In this document: positions 34,636 to 44,268 of the stretch, piece after piece
Layout: every line of letters starts with the position of its first letter
How positions within the stretch are numbered: the stretch's first letter is position 1
Position numbers and translations under genes: made by a program
The notes under the pieces: generated by a model
Databases searched by the model: none
Seen by the model: only the letters and a program-made list of their open reading frames with translations
What the model was told of the DNA's origin: nothing
Assembly (NCBI GenBank): GCA_003996215.1
Contig: QJPP01000867.1
Coordinates: 62,001-126,000, forward strand
Direction: 5' to 3'
Source of the DNA: Jaltomata sinuosa
Lineage: Eukaryota > Streptophyta > Magnoliopsida > Solanales > Solanaceae
DNA length: 64,000 bases

Positions 34636-34651
34636 TGATAAGTGGTAAATT
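34636..34651 (+). repeat. First bases of a truncated 3' LTR, family C
   Basis: TGATAAGTGGTAAATT follows a polypurine tract and matches the start of the LTR at 26779. Similarity then stops, so the LTR was cut here by deletion or by joining to the family B piece. Confidence 0.6.
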
Positions 34652-36457
34652 GTGTTGCCGGGTTAGTCTTACACGATTCAATTGTTCCACTACTCGTGCC
34701 TTGCAAATGCGCTAGTGCCTACGCCGAGGCCTGTTGTCAAATGATTCACGAGTGCTTGAATTTGTAGTTGCCTTGTTAATACTAGATTCGTAATTAATTC
34801 CAAGGTTTTCTTAATACCACGGATCTTTCCCAAGAAGCAAATGTTTTCTCTTTGATTCTTTTTCTTTTGTTTTTGTGTCGATTCGGGTTTGTGTTTCCCT
34901 ATGATAGATTTAGAGGCAACTTTCTTAAGGGAAAATTCCATGTCTTTGTTTTAAATAGAGTCCGTGCTTTGCTTGTCTTTAAATGGACCCACAAAAAAAA
35001 TTCTTGGTAAGAAGTTTTTGAAAATTAAAAGAAAGAGGGAAAATGAATTTTGAGAAAAGCATTCTCTTGTCATGACTTGCACACCCTCGGTTTGGCTTGA
35101 TCGATTCACAAATGAGTGTGTAATGAACTCAGAATATCTTGTCGAACATCATTTGTCAAAATTGATTTTGAGACTAATGTTGAAAAATTCTTGTGATGTG
35201 ATGCCTTGTGTGGTGAGGCTATCCTTTGATTCTTGTGCATGTGTGTCATCTAGAACTTGCTCCGAATGTGATTCAAGGCAAAATCATAGATTTGACCGAA
35301 CTTGAAAGATGACCTTAGGACCTTTTTAAATAGCCACTTCACCCAAATGACTTCCCTTGACATTGATCCTAGTAAACCTCTTTGAGATTGTGACCTTTCT
35401 TTTGCACCTTCTGGACACCTTGACCCTTTTAGGAACTTCTATTCTTCCATCCATCCTCCCTAGTGGCTCAAAAGTAAAACATAGGCTAAAAGACTATGTT
35501 TGGAGGGGGGGGGGGAATTGAAATGATAACATAGGGAAAAGCCTAAGTTTGGGGGTGTATGTACTCAATGTGGAGAAGAAAAGGGATGCACTCCAAGTGT
35601 AAGGTAGCACCTTATATTTGAATTGAAATTGCTCCAAATCCAATGCAATGAGCAAAATGAAAAGAAAAGAATTGGTGCTACCAAGTGAAGGTGATACAAG
35701 GAGGTTGAAAAATCAAGTTGAAGGGAAGAGCTTGGGTTGTGTGAGGGAGAACTAAGGTGAAGTCAAAATTCAAAATGTGAGCGGTGTTCGGAATAATAAC
35801 AAAGAGCGCTAGGGAGGTTAAGTCACCTGAGCCAAATGCAATCCTCACCGTAGCCATAGCTAACATCGTAACCCACAAGTCCTTAGTGATTTCGAGCTTG
35901 GTAACTCTATGTTAGTGGAGAATTACATGAAGGGAAAGGCTATGGTTTGATATGTGTGCACTTGAACTTTCTTGAGAGAGTGAGAGTCTTTGTGGTTCTC
36001 TTATAATCCTTTGTATTATGCATTGCACAATTAAGAGTGGGAGTCTCTCTAGTGGTGAGTGACATCATGCACTCGAATTGAAACATGAAGTCTCTATTTT
36101 AATTGAGAAGAATGAATGAGACAAGTGGTGTGGAGAATATCAAGGCAAACCTTGATGGTTCATTCCAATGACTTTAGAAGCTTGATCTTGTTTTGAATGG
36201 CAAATTACCCTGTTCTTGAATGAGAAATGAAGTCCTTTTAGTGAATGTTTTGAAATGATCAATTGTGAGAATGTGGTGGTCCAAATTGAGATGAGCATCG
36301 TAGTCGAGTATTTTTGTTTGATTCTTTTTATTATTATTTTTCGTAGTTTTTCGAGTCGAGTAATTTTGAGTGCAACTCATGTGTTTTAGAGCATAATTCA
36401 TTCCTTACTTTGTGAGTAGCTTGCTTGAGGACAAGCAATAGTTCAAGTTTGGGGGTT
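34652..36457 (+). other. 3' noncoding tail of a family B element
   Basis: No ORF. Contains CATCTAGAACTTGCTC (35247-35262), a G-run of about 12 at about 35505, a weak AAGCTTATGG-like block at about 35930, the perfect hairpin GCTTGAGGACAAGC (36423-36436) and TTCAAGTTTGGGGGT (polypurine tract) before the LTR. This marks it as the end of a family B element whose coding part is lost. Confidence 0.6.
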
Positions 36458-37879
36458 TGCTAAGCCGGTAATCTACCAACTTGTTTAGCCTTTAATCATG
36501 AATTATTGCCATGATTTAATGAGATTTAGAGGTACTTATGGAATTTATTGATATGAATATAGGTACTCTTAGTAAAAAGTAGAAAGCAAGGAATTGGACC
36601 CAAAAGAGCTCAAAAGGAGTTAAAGTGTGAAGGTGAACAAAAGAGATCAAGATTCTGCTGAGAGGTGCGGCTGTCGTGAGACAAACATAATAATTGGTGC
36701 GGACCGCACCCCCTTCGCATGACACCCAAAATCGGCTGAAGTAACTGGTCTTCTGAAACAGAGCCGTGTGATACGCACAATGGCTTTTGCAACCGCACAT
36801 CGCACTGCACGTCGCATCGCACATCTTTTGAAGGGCATTTTTATCAACATTTATATGATAATTTGGGAACCTTCTAAAACCCAATTTGGGTATTGTACTC
36901 AGTAGAGTTTTTACAGTTTTAAAGAGTTTTTTTAGGAGTATTCCATTGAGAGAGGTTCCCAAGGAAGAATAGAGAGTAATTGTTATTTCTCTTCTTTAAC
37001 CTTTTGAATCCACCACGATTATATAAATTGAGCTTGGATATTGGATAATTAGCTATTATGAATGGAAAATTGGATTACCCAATTGGTATAATCTCTTGTT
37101 TCCTTAGCATGAGTGGCTAGTTTCCTTTTCTAGGGGTATATGCATGATGGGTATTTGATATTGGGCATGGGTCTTGCTTGATTGTGTTTATAATTGCTAA
37201 ATTGATATGGGTCTATTAAATTCTCCATGTTTTAACTCTAAAATTGATGGTTGCAAACATTGATTGAAACTACTTGTTTGTGTTCTTGCTTGAGAAAGAG
37301 GTTTAGGTTAGAATTCAATAGTGGGTACTTGGTATTTCCAATTAGATTGAGGCTAGAAATAGTTCAATCGGTGAAAAACACCCATTTAAAAGTCTAAGAT
37401 AGAAATAGTGTGACTTCCCCAAGCCTAAATTGGTTGGTTTGTGTTGAAACCATGGTGCTCGAATAAAGACCATCGTATAAATGTTTGGAAGATTGAAAGA
37501 CTGACATTCATGACTAAAACCAATGCTACCCATATCATTTATTAAGAATTCACATAATTAAGCAAGTATCTTAACCCATATTTAAGTTCCATCGACAACA
37601 TACCCCTAGTCGTCCTCTCTCTTGATACAAACCCGTGTTTACTTTCTTGTTTTGTTTGAATTGAAATTGTGACAGATTCTCAATTCCCCAATTTCCCCTC
37701 TTTTTACTTTTCTTATTGTTTGAACGATTACTCTATTTGTGATTGATATACGACAATCTTATAGTCGACTCTACCATTTCTCTATGGGATCGACCCCGTC
37801 TCCCATCGAGAATATAATTTTTTTTTGCTCTGACAATCGCTATCATCTCCATATGGAGAGTGTTACTTGAGCGTTATCA
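36458..37879 (+). repeat. 3' LTR, family B (plus)
   Basis: The 1422-bp LTR runs TGCTAAGCCGG to CGTTATCA and is homologous to 12943-14446. It has TGCG/CGCA palindromic words at about 36655-36830 (for example GGTGCGGACCGCACC) and the conserved ATGGGATCGACCCC near the end. The next base begins the integrase of the gypsy element, so this element was inserted there. The matching 5' junction is not seen. Confidence 0.8.
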
Positions 37880-38311
37880 ACGATCTACATCCCTTTGCAT
37901 AAAGTGCCTTGAACGGTGCCATATCAATACTAGAATGATAGTTGTTGTTGTATGAGAATTCAAACAATGGTAAGAACTGATCCCAATGGCCCCCAAAGTC
38001 AATTTCACACATGCTCTCAGCCTGTCCTCAAACACCTAAATCATCCTCTCTGACTGACCATCCATTTGAGGATGAAAAGTTAAGCTAAAAGTGAGCTGGG
38101 TGCCCAACTCTTCAGGCAACTTGTTCCAGAACATAAATGTAAAATGCGTACCTCTGTCTGAAATGATGAAAGGGGAACCCCAAGCAACCTCACTAACTGT
38201 TTGACATAGATTTTCGCCAACTACTGGGAGTTGTAATCCACCTTGATCGGAATGAAATGGGCTGATTTAGTCAGACTATCCACAATGACCCAAATTGAAT
38301 CATACTTCCCC
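37880..38311 (-). pseudogene. Gypsy integrase core, C-part (minus)
   Basis: The minus strand gives KYDSIWVIVDSLTKSAHFIP followed by decayed copies of the segments that normally hold the second catalytic Asp and the Glu (FHPQTDGQ-type region), with stops and shifts. It ends near the LYGRRCR-type segment where the family B LTR was inserted. Integrase joins the new DNA copy to the host chromosome; this one is not functional. Confidence 0.75.
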
Positions 38312-39148
38312 CACTACAAGAAAAAAGATTTTTAACGAGAGGAAATTTGGTCGCTATAAGTCCTAAACTGGTCGTTATTGACCAATAACGATCGGAAAAA
38401 AATTGGTTGTCACCGGTCGTTAAAGGCACCGCCATTAAAAGTACACGACCGTATTTTAATCCGGTCATTAAAAAACTTTAGCATTGATAAGAATCCGGTC
38501 GTTATACCTTCTTTTAGCGACCAAATTTCCCTTCATTGATTGTCTTTTTAGTCGTTAAAAACTTCCAATTACGATTATAAATTTGATCATTATAAATGCT
38601 TTTAGCGACCTTATTTTACCTTCATTAATTGTCTATTAACATACAAACACCACCAAAAAGATCTATAAAACTAAATAGTAATAAAAATATACAAAATAAT
38701 CAATATTTATATTAAACTACATAGTTAATTACAAAGAGAAAGCATCAAATCACATAAAATATATCTATCCAAATGGTATGATATTGTCTAACTCTTATAA
38801 AAATAAATAAATAATAGTAGCATGTACAAATGGGAATATCTCTAAAGCACTCCTAACAAAACAAAAGAAAAAGTATCGTGTTTCAACTTGTACTTTGTCA
38901 TCTTCATTTGCTTATACTTGGCTCTGTACTTTCTTCCTAGAGAGTTTCTTCAAGATTTAAATTCTTGATCTTAATCTGTTAAAAGAATAAATTCATATCT
39001 ATTCAGTAACAAAAAAATCATAATAGCTACTGCGCCTTTCTAATATGTTGGAAATAGAAATTTCTTAACATCCATACTATTGCAAAGTTGTCATAACAAT
39101 GTATTTCTGCAAAGATCTTAAAATCCTGGGCAATGATATTGTATTTAC

Positions 39149-40334
39149 CTGAGGGTCATTCTGCCACAAAACAAGTGAACCCTAATCCTGCAAATTAGAT
39201 GAAAAATATTTCAATTAAGACTCAACGATTCCTGGAGCTAATCTTTTGCACAAGGGATATATATATGTACTCACCAGAAAAAATGAATGTCTCATGATAT
39301 TTTTCATTATCAAACTTTCATGAACTGAACTGACAGTAATATTTTCTCTCTCCTTCATTTTCAAATAGAAGTGCATTTGTACCATTCGAGTACATTCTAC
39401 TCACATGTCTAGCTAAAAAAAATGACATTCTTTATTTATGTCAAATAAAGTTAATGAAATAAGACAACACATTAACTAAAATATTCATCCAAGGGATAGC
39501 TAGTAGTAATATGCAGACTTAGCCAATTACCTGGAAGCGGCATGATTGCTCATTGGCATGTAGTAAGTTTGCTAATTTGGGTAGTTCATATGCCAGTTTG
39601 TCCTGATAATTGATCAGCAATACGAACAGTTAGAATCTAGAAATTGATTCCACTACGTACTATCACTATATAATAATGTGAACGGTTAACTATTTTTGTC
39701 ATTGATTTTGTGGAATCGTACTCCACGATAATGTATAACTAGTGAGCTACTGATTAAAAGTTCACAATCCTACCCTAAACACCAGAGCACTTGTTGTTTC
39801 CTTCATTTTGTCTAGAAGAAGATTAGACAAGTAGAAATGACATGAAAATAAACCAAAAAAAAGAACTAATTTAGCTACATCCATGAGAAATATGATCTCT
39901 ACAAAATTTGAATACTAAAAATATGTGTTATACCAAGATGATTAGTGGAAAATTGCCTCTCTATTCCTTTCTTCAAAATCAGAAATAGACAGAATATTAT
40001 ACATGCATTGTTTCTATTTTTTGCAAATTTTATTTAGACATTGTAAATATATTCTCTTTAGGTATCACTCAATCCAATGGATAAATAGAGAATTACATTA
40101 AGATGTTGAGAGGAAGGTTATGTGCTAAGAGCTTATTGGCAAATACCTTGATAGATTTCATTGAGCTGAGGTCAAGTTTTGAAATATGAACACAAGCGCT
40201 ATATTTTTGTACAAAATCTATTGTTTTGCTTCATTTGCAACCTCCATGTTTCTTGCTGCAATAATGACATGTGCTTTCCTCAGAGTTGAAAATCTTGTTG
40301 TCTCCAAACCAATGCCACTTGCACCTCCCGTGGA
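39149..40334 (-). pseudogene. Captured TIC32-like short-chain dehydrogenase fragment, six exon remnants with introns
   Basis: Minus-strand exon remnants, in family order: 40334-40097 (TGGASGIGLETTR cofactor loop, VIIAARNMEVANEAK, then KLDLSSMKSIK and LPLNIL); 39996-39934 (KKGIERQFSTNHL); 39850-39692 (LLLDKMKETTSA, RIVNF, FHKINDK); 39602-39531 (LAYELPKLANLLHANEQ); 39352-39275 (RENITVSSVHESLIMKN); 39187-39149 (FTCF, WQN). GT donors and AG acceptors flank most of them. The order and motifs match plant NADP-dependent dehydrogenases of the TIC32 / WW-domain oxidoreductase-like group. Stops, a frameshift and changes at the catalytic Tyr-x-x-x-Lys segment (YELPK, normally YxxSK) show it is not functional. 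First and last exons were not found. It lies wholly inside the CACTA ends. Confidence 0.78.
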
Positions 40335-41385
40335 CAAAATGTATTATGGTATAATAAAAATTACTTCAAACTTACTTGAAGCACCACACAATCTATAATC
40401 ACCAAGGACAGATTCAGAATTTTAACATACATTGTGAGTTCTGAAATATATATCTAACTTTATCTGCACTTATGTTTTATACATATATCTAGGATTTGAC
40501 CCCAAAATAATGAGTTTTGCTCAACACACACTTATTGTTGTATATTCCACTCTACATAACGTGAGTAGTGGATGGCCTCAATACTAGTTTGGCATGTATA
40601 CTAAACTTTATAGGTTTTGCATGCTTAAACAATCGTTTCACAATCATAGAAATAGTGGAAAAGCATCTAATAGAAACACATCTTACCTAATTATTTTTAT
40701 ATTGAAAGGTAAATAAAATGAAAAAATCAAAAAGGAGAAACAAAAATGAGAAAATCTCCACACACTTTGTTAAAGGGGATAGTTCAGCTTCGGATAGGTG
40801 AATTAATGGGCTCATTTTCTATTTATCTTCACACAGAGAGTATAGCATACTTGTTCACTTTAACACCAATGGTTTACAGGGGACTCAACCTCAATATCTT
40901 TTATGATACATATAATTCACTTCTACTTGACAAATCACTGATTGAGCAGAAACACCAAATAATGCAAGACATGCTAGTTGTTTTGACAATAATTCACTAT
41001 TAATACATTTTAATCAGACTATCAAGGGTCAAAGACATATCAAGCTTATCATTTTAAGATATTATTTGAATATAGATTTTTAGTGTGAAGGCAATTTGAG
41101 CATTGTTTTTGATGATTTTCTCTAGTATCCTATATCTAAGTGCCTCAATTAGACTTCTACAACTTCAGGCGCCCAATTAGAAGTTTTATAGTAAAAGATA
41201 ACCTAGATTCAACCCCTATCAGTTCTTAAGTTCTGATCATTTCATTTGACATGTATTCACTTTTCAAAATTTTCATGAAGCTAAACTAGTGATATTAGAG
41301 AGTATGATAATGCATGAAATTAATCAGGCCAACTTTATACAAGCCATGTTTCTAATAATCAAGCACAAAGGCTAGTCATACCAGC

Positions 41386-41572
41386 CACATTGTTAATAAT
41401 CAATCCAGAAACTGTGTTCACTCCCTGCCAAAAATAAAAAGATAAAATAATGAAAAATCACAGGGAAACAGAACATTAATATAGCTAGAAGAACACATCT
41501 TCCACTCACCATTTCAATGTAATTGAGCGACACATTGCTCGAACTTCCAGTCCCAAAATTTACATTAACCTA
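41386..41572 (-). other. Two exon-like segments of unknown origin inside the CACTA element
   Basis: The minus strand shows VNFGTGSSSNVSLNYIEM followed by a GTGAGT donor. After an intron-like gap ending TTTTTGGCAG comes GVNTVSGLIINNVA followed by GTATG. The reading frame could join. It lies upstream of the dehydrogenase fragment and does not fit its first exon. It may be a second captured gene or remains of the transposon's own gene. Confidence 0.35.
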
Positions 41573-42461
41573 GAACTTCTATAGATCTTCAAAATCCAAG
41601 ATATCAAAATTCAACAGTAAGAAAAATGTATGCCCTTTAAACTCTGATTTCTAGAAGCAATAGCAGCAAAAGTCCTAGAGTCTTACTGGGCTTAGAACTA
41701 GCAGCAGATTCTTCAGAAATTGTCACACCATTCTAACTATGAAATGTAATGTGTGCTTTAACCCTATTACATTGTGAAAGAACCACAGGAAAAAGAAGAA
41801 AATTATGTTGCATTTACGAAAAATGAAATTGACAATATGTACAATTACCACAATTATGTATATAACGCCAAAGCCCTAACTGAAACTTGAAATGTATAAA
41901 CATGGAGAGATCAAAAGAGAGAGGACTTGTAGAAGTGAGCATGTTATGTATGGTGTAGATGACCATGGCTGCGTTTATTGATAACGAGTTCAAAACCCTT
42001 CGTGCTGATCCAATTCTTAGTATAATTTTGAGTAGTTCAACTAGATAATAAAAGAATTATGAGGGAGGCCCAAGTAGATTTTGCCAGAGCAAGAGGAAAA
42101 CTTGATATTAGGGCTCCAAAATATATTTTGTATCAAATGAGATAGACCAGGGAGTTTTTAAGAGAAGGAACTTAGATTAAACTAAAAAATAAAAGTAAAT
42201 ATAATATATAATAAGCAGAATAACTATGTAATAAAGATAGCCAAAACCACCAGATACATATGCGGCCTTTTCTTTTTTACTTTGACTTTACCGATGGATA
42301 ACATGTTTTTAAAGATCGAATATTATCCTTTCGCTATTGTTAATATAAAAATTAACATTGACGACCGAAAAAAAGCTTGGTCGTTATAAGTGTACTTATA
42401 ACGGCAAGATTTATGACCCGTCATTGTGAAATGGTTGTTAAAAGTCAAGTTTATTGTAGTA

Positions 42462-42762
42462 CCAAAGGTCTTAGGACAACCCACCACAAAGTCCATGGCT
42501 ATTCTTTCCCACTTCCACTAAGGAATGGGCATCCTTTGAAGCAATCCTGCAGGTCTTTGGTGCTCATACTTCACTTTTTGATAAGTTTGACACTTGGACA
42601 CATATTCAACTATGTCCCTCTTCATCCCAGGCCACCAATAAAGTTGCCTCAAGTCCCAGTACATTTTTGTTATGCTTGGATGAATTAAGTACCGCGAACC
42701 ATGAGCTTCAGCTAACACATTTTGAATGAAGTCATAAATCCGAGGGACATATATCCGCCCTT
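42462..42762 (-). pseudogene. Gypsy integrase N-part with zinc-binding motif (minus)
   Basis: The minus-strand frame holds EAHGSRYLIHPSITKMYWDL, YWWPGMKRDI and CQTYQKVKYEHQRP. This is the His-His-Cys-Cys zinc domain of Ty3/gypsy integrase (first Cys position changed), followed by the start of the catalytic core (MDFVV...). It continues from 49672 across the Athila insertion and to 38311 across the CACTA insertion. Confidence 0.85.
42758..42762 (+). repeat. Target-site duplication, left copy
   Basis: CCCTT directly before the LTR start at 42763, identical to 49672-49676. Confidence 0.9.
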
Positions 42763-44140
42763 TGATGTGCCGCCATTCTACGGCATATTTGACTCCTTTA
42801 AACTAAGAATAACCGTAAGTTCTCAAGAAACCATCGTCGTTTTTGATGTTTTATGCTATGTTTGCAGGAAAGAGAGACAAACATAGAAATGGAAGGAAAT
42901 ATGAGCAAAAAGACCCTCTGGATAAGAGTGACGGCCACCGTGACGGCCAGTCACCAAGGTGACGGTCCGTCAAAATTGGCCGTCAAGTGAGGCAGCAACA
43001 CTGCCTAGTGGTGACGGCCACCGTAACGGTCAGTCACCAAGGTGACGGTCCATCAACTTGGCCGTCAAGTGAGGCAGCACCACTGCCTAGTGGTGACGGC
43101 CACTGTGATGGCCTGTCACGCCTGTGACGGTCCGTCAGGCGACCCGTCAACGCGATGCGGGATTCCGAAAATTCTATTTTTGGACTTTATTTCCTGCACT
43201 ACTATAAATACCCTGTGTTAGGGTTATTTTATTATTGATTACCAAATAGTTCTAGGATACTTTTGAGCAAGTTTTGGGAGAGAAAAACACGTACAAACAC
43301 GTTTTTCTCCTTCTTCTTCATCATCTTGTTCTTCCATTGCTCTTGGGATCTTGGTTTTCTTGTTCTTGGATAATTGAAGCTTGTGTTCATTATATCGTAA
43401 GAATCTTTTCTCTTTATTATGAATATGACTTTCTTCTCTTCTCCGAATAGCATGAGTAACTAACTTCCCACAACTAGGGTTGTGGGAGCCATGGAAAAAG
43501 TAGCAATATAGATTCTGGGTAGCGTGGGGTTCAATATTTATGATTGTCACGTCGTTAATCATTCATTCTTAACGTTTTCTAGTGGTTGCAAATATTAGAA
43601 CATGCCTAGGTTTGATTTGCTTGAGTAAAGAGATTTTAACCGGGAAATTTGATTAACTACGAGGATTCGAGACTACCAACTCTCGTCTTATGATTAATGC
43701 TGTAACTAGATTAATCTACTTGATGTTTAGGATTGAAATACAAAAGCTCACCTTTTCAAGCTCGAGAGAATGGAAAAGGAAATTCGTCTATTTGGTTGAG
43801 AAACGTTTAGATGATACCATTAATTCAATCACATCGTGACACGCATATAGAAAGAACCCGGTTAAGCTTTGAATCGAAATTGTTACAACGCCATGGTGAA
43901 CACTTCCCTAGTTTTCTCTCATATTGATTAAAACTCGTACGTTCTTAGTGTTTTTGTTCACATATTGATCACACAAACCCCCCCTTATTTACCGGAAACT
44001 ATTGACTACTAGTCATCTAATTCACGAACGACCTAATTTGCACCTTATTCCCTGTGGGATCGACCCCAACCTCTGTTGGGTTCTATATTTGATGAAGACC
44101 ACTTGCGCTTCGTAATTGGAGTTGTAATTTGGGCGTATCA
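42763..44140 (+). repeat. 5' LTR, family A copy 2
   Basis: The 1378-bp LTR runs TGATGTGCCG to GCGTATCA. It has an 82-83 bp tandem repeat with TGACGG/CCGTCA words starting at 42928, 43011 and 43093. The TATA box is at 43203, followed by the U5 hairpin and PBS. Confidence 0.92.
43203..43210 (+). promoter_or_regulatory. TATA box, 5' LTR of copy 2
   Basis: TATAAATA downstream of the TGACG array, in the same context as the other family A LTRs. Confidence 0.65.
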
Positions 44141-44145
44141 AATTT

Positions 44146-44162
44146 TGGCGCCGTTGCCGGGG
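44146..44162 (+). promoter_or_regulatory. Primer-binding site, copy 2
   Basis: TGGCGCCGTTGCCGGGG, five bases after the LTR end. Confidence 0.88.
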
Positions 44163-44268
44163 AATACGGTTGTTTATTAAGTTTTTTGTGTTTATTTGAC
44201 TCTTAGTCATATTTCCTGCTTTTATTTTTATTTGTTGTTTTTGTTTGTTACAGGGTACATAGTTGTGC

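Larger units (their letters stand above)
26779..34651 (+). mobile_element. Family C Athila-like element without gag-pol
   Basis: In order: 5' LTR; decayed PBS; an ORF of unknown function (28265-29800) where gag-pol would be; post-pol hairpin; inter-ORF region; env-like ORF (31283 to about 32640); long 3' tail with the conserved motif set; polypurine tract; and only the first 16 or so bases of a 3' LTR. No gag, protease, RT or integrase signature is present, so the element depended on others. Confidence 0.68.
38312..42461 (-). mobile_element. CACTA transposon (about 4.15 kb) inserted in gypsy integrase, carrying host gene fragments
   Basis: The left end CACTACAAGAAAAAAG is the standard CACTA terminus. 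The right end, reversed, reads TACTACAATAAACTTGA. Subterminal repeats with GGTCGCTATAAG, TTTAGCGACC and ACGACCGAAAAAA words lie within about 350 bp of each end in inverted arrangement. Flanks are C-rich (CCC on the left, ACC or CC on the right), so the 3-bp duplication is not clean. No transposase signature is visible, so it is non-autonomous. A decayed dehydrogenase gene fragment lies at 39149-40334. The strand is given as that of the captured gene. Confidence 0.8.

Noticed and set aside
36516..36962. Minus-strand frame of 148 residues
   Set aside because: It lies inside the family B LTR, has no homologous frame kept in the LTR at 12943-14446, and has no recognised domain.
41386..41430. INNxAG-like segment as the missing NNAG exon of the dehydrogenase
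   Set aside because: It lies upstream of the cofactor-binding exon on the gene's strand, which is the wrong order, and the flanking residues do not match the family.
38308..42463. Clean 3-bp target duplication for the large CACTA element
   Set aside because: Left flank is CCC and right flank reads ACC or CC; the number of C residues does not fit one clear choice, so no duplication is called.
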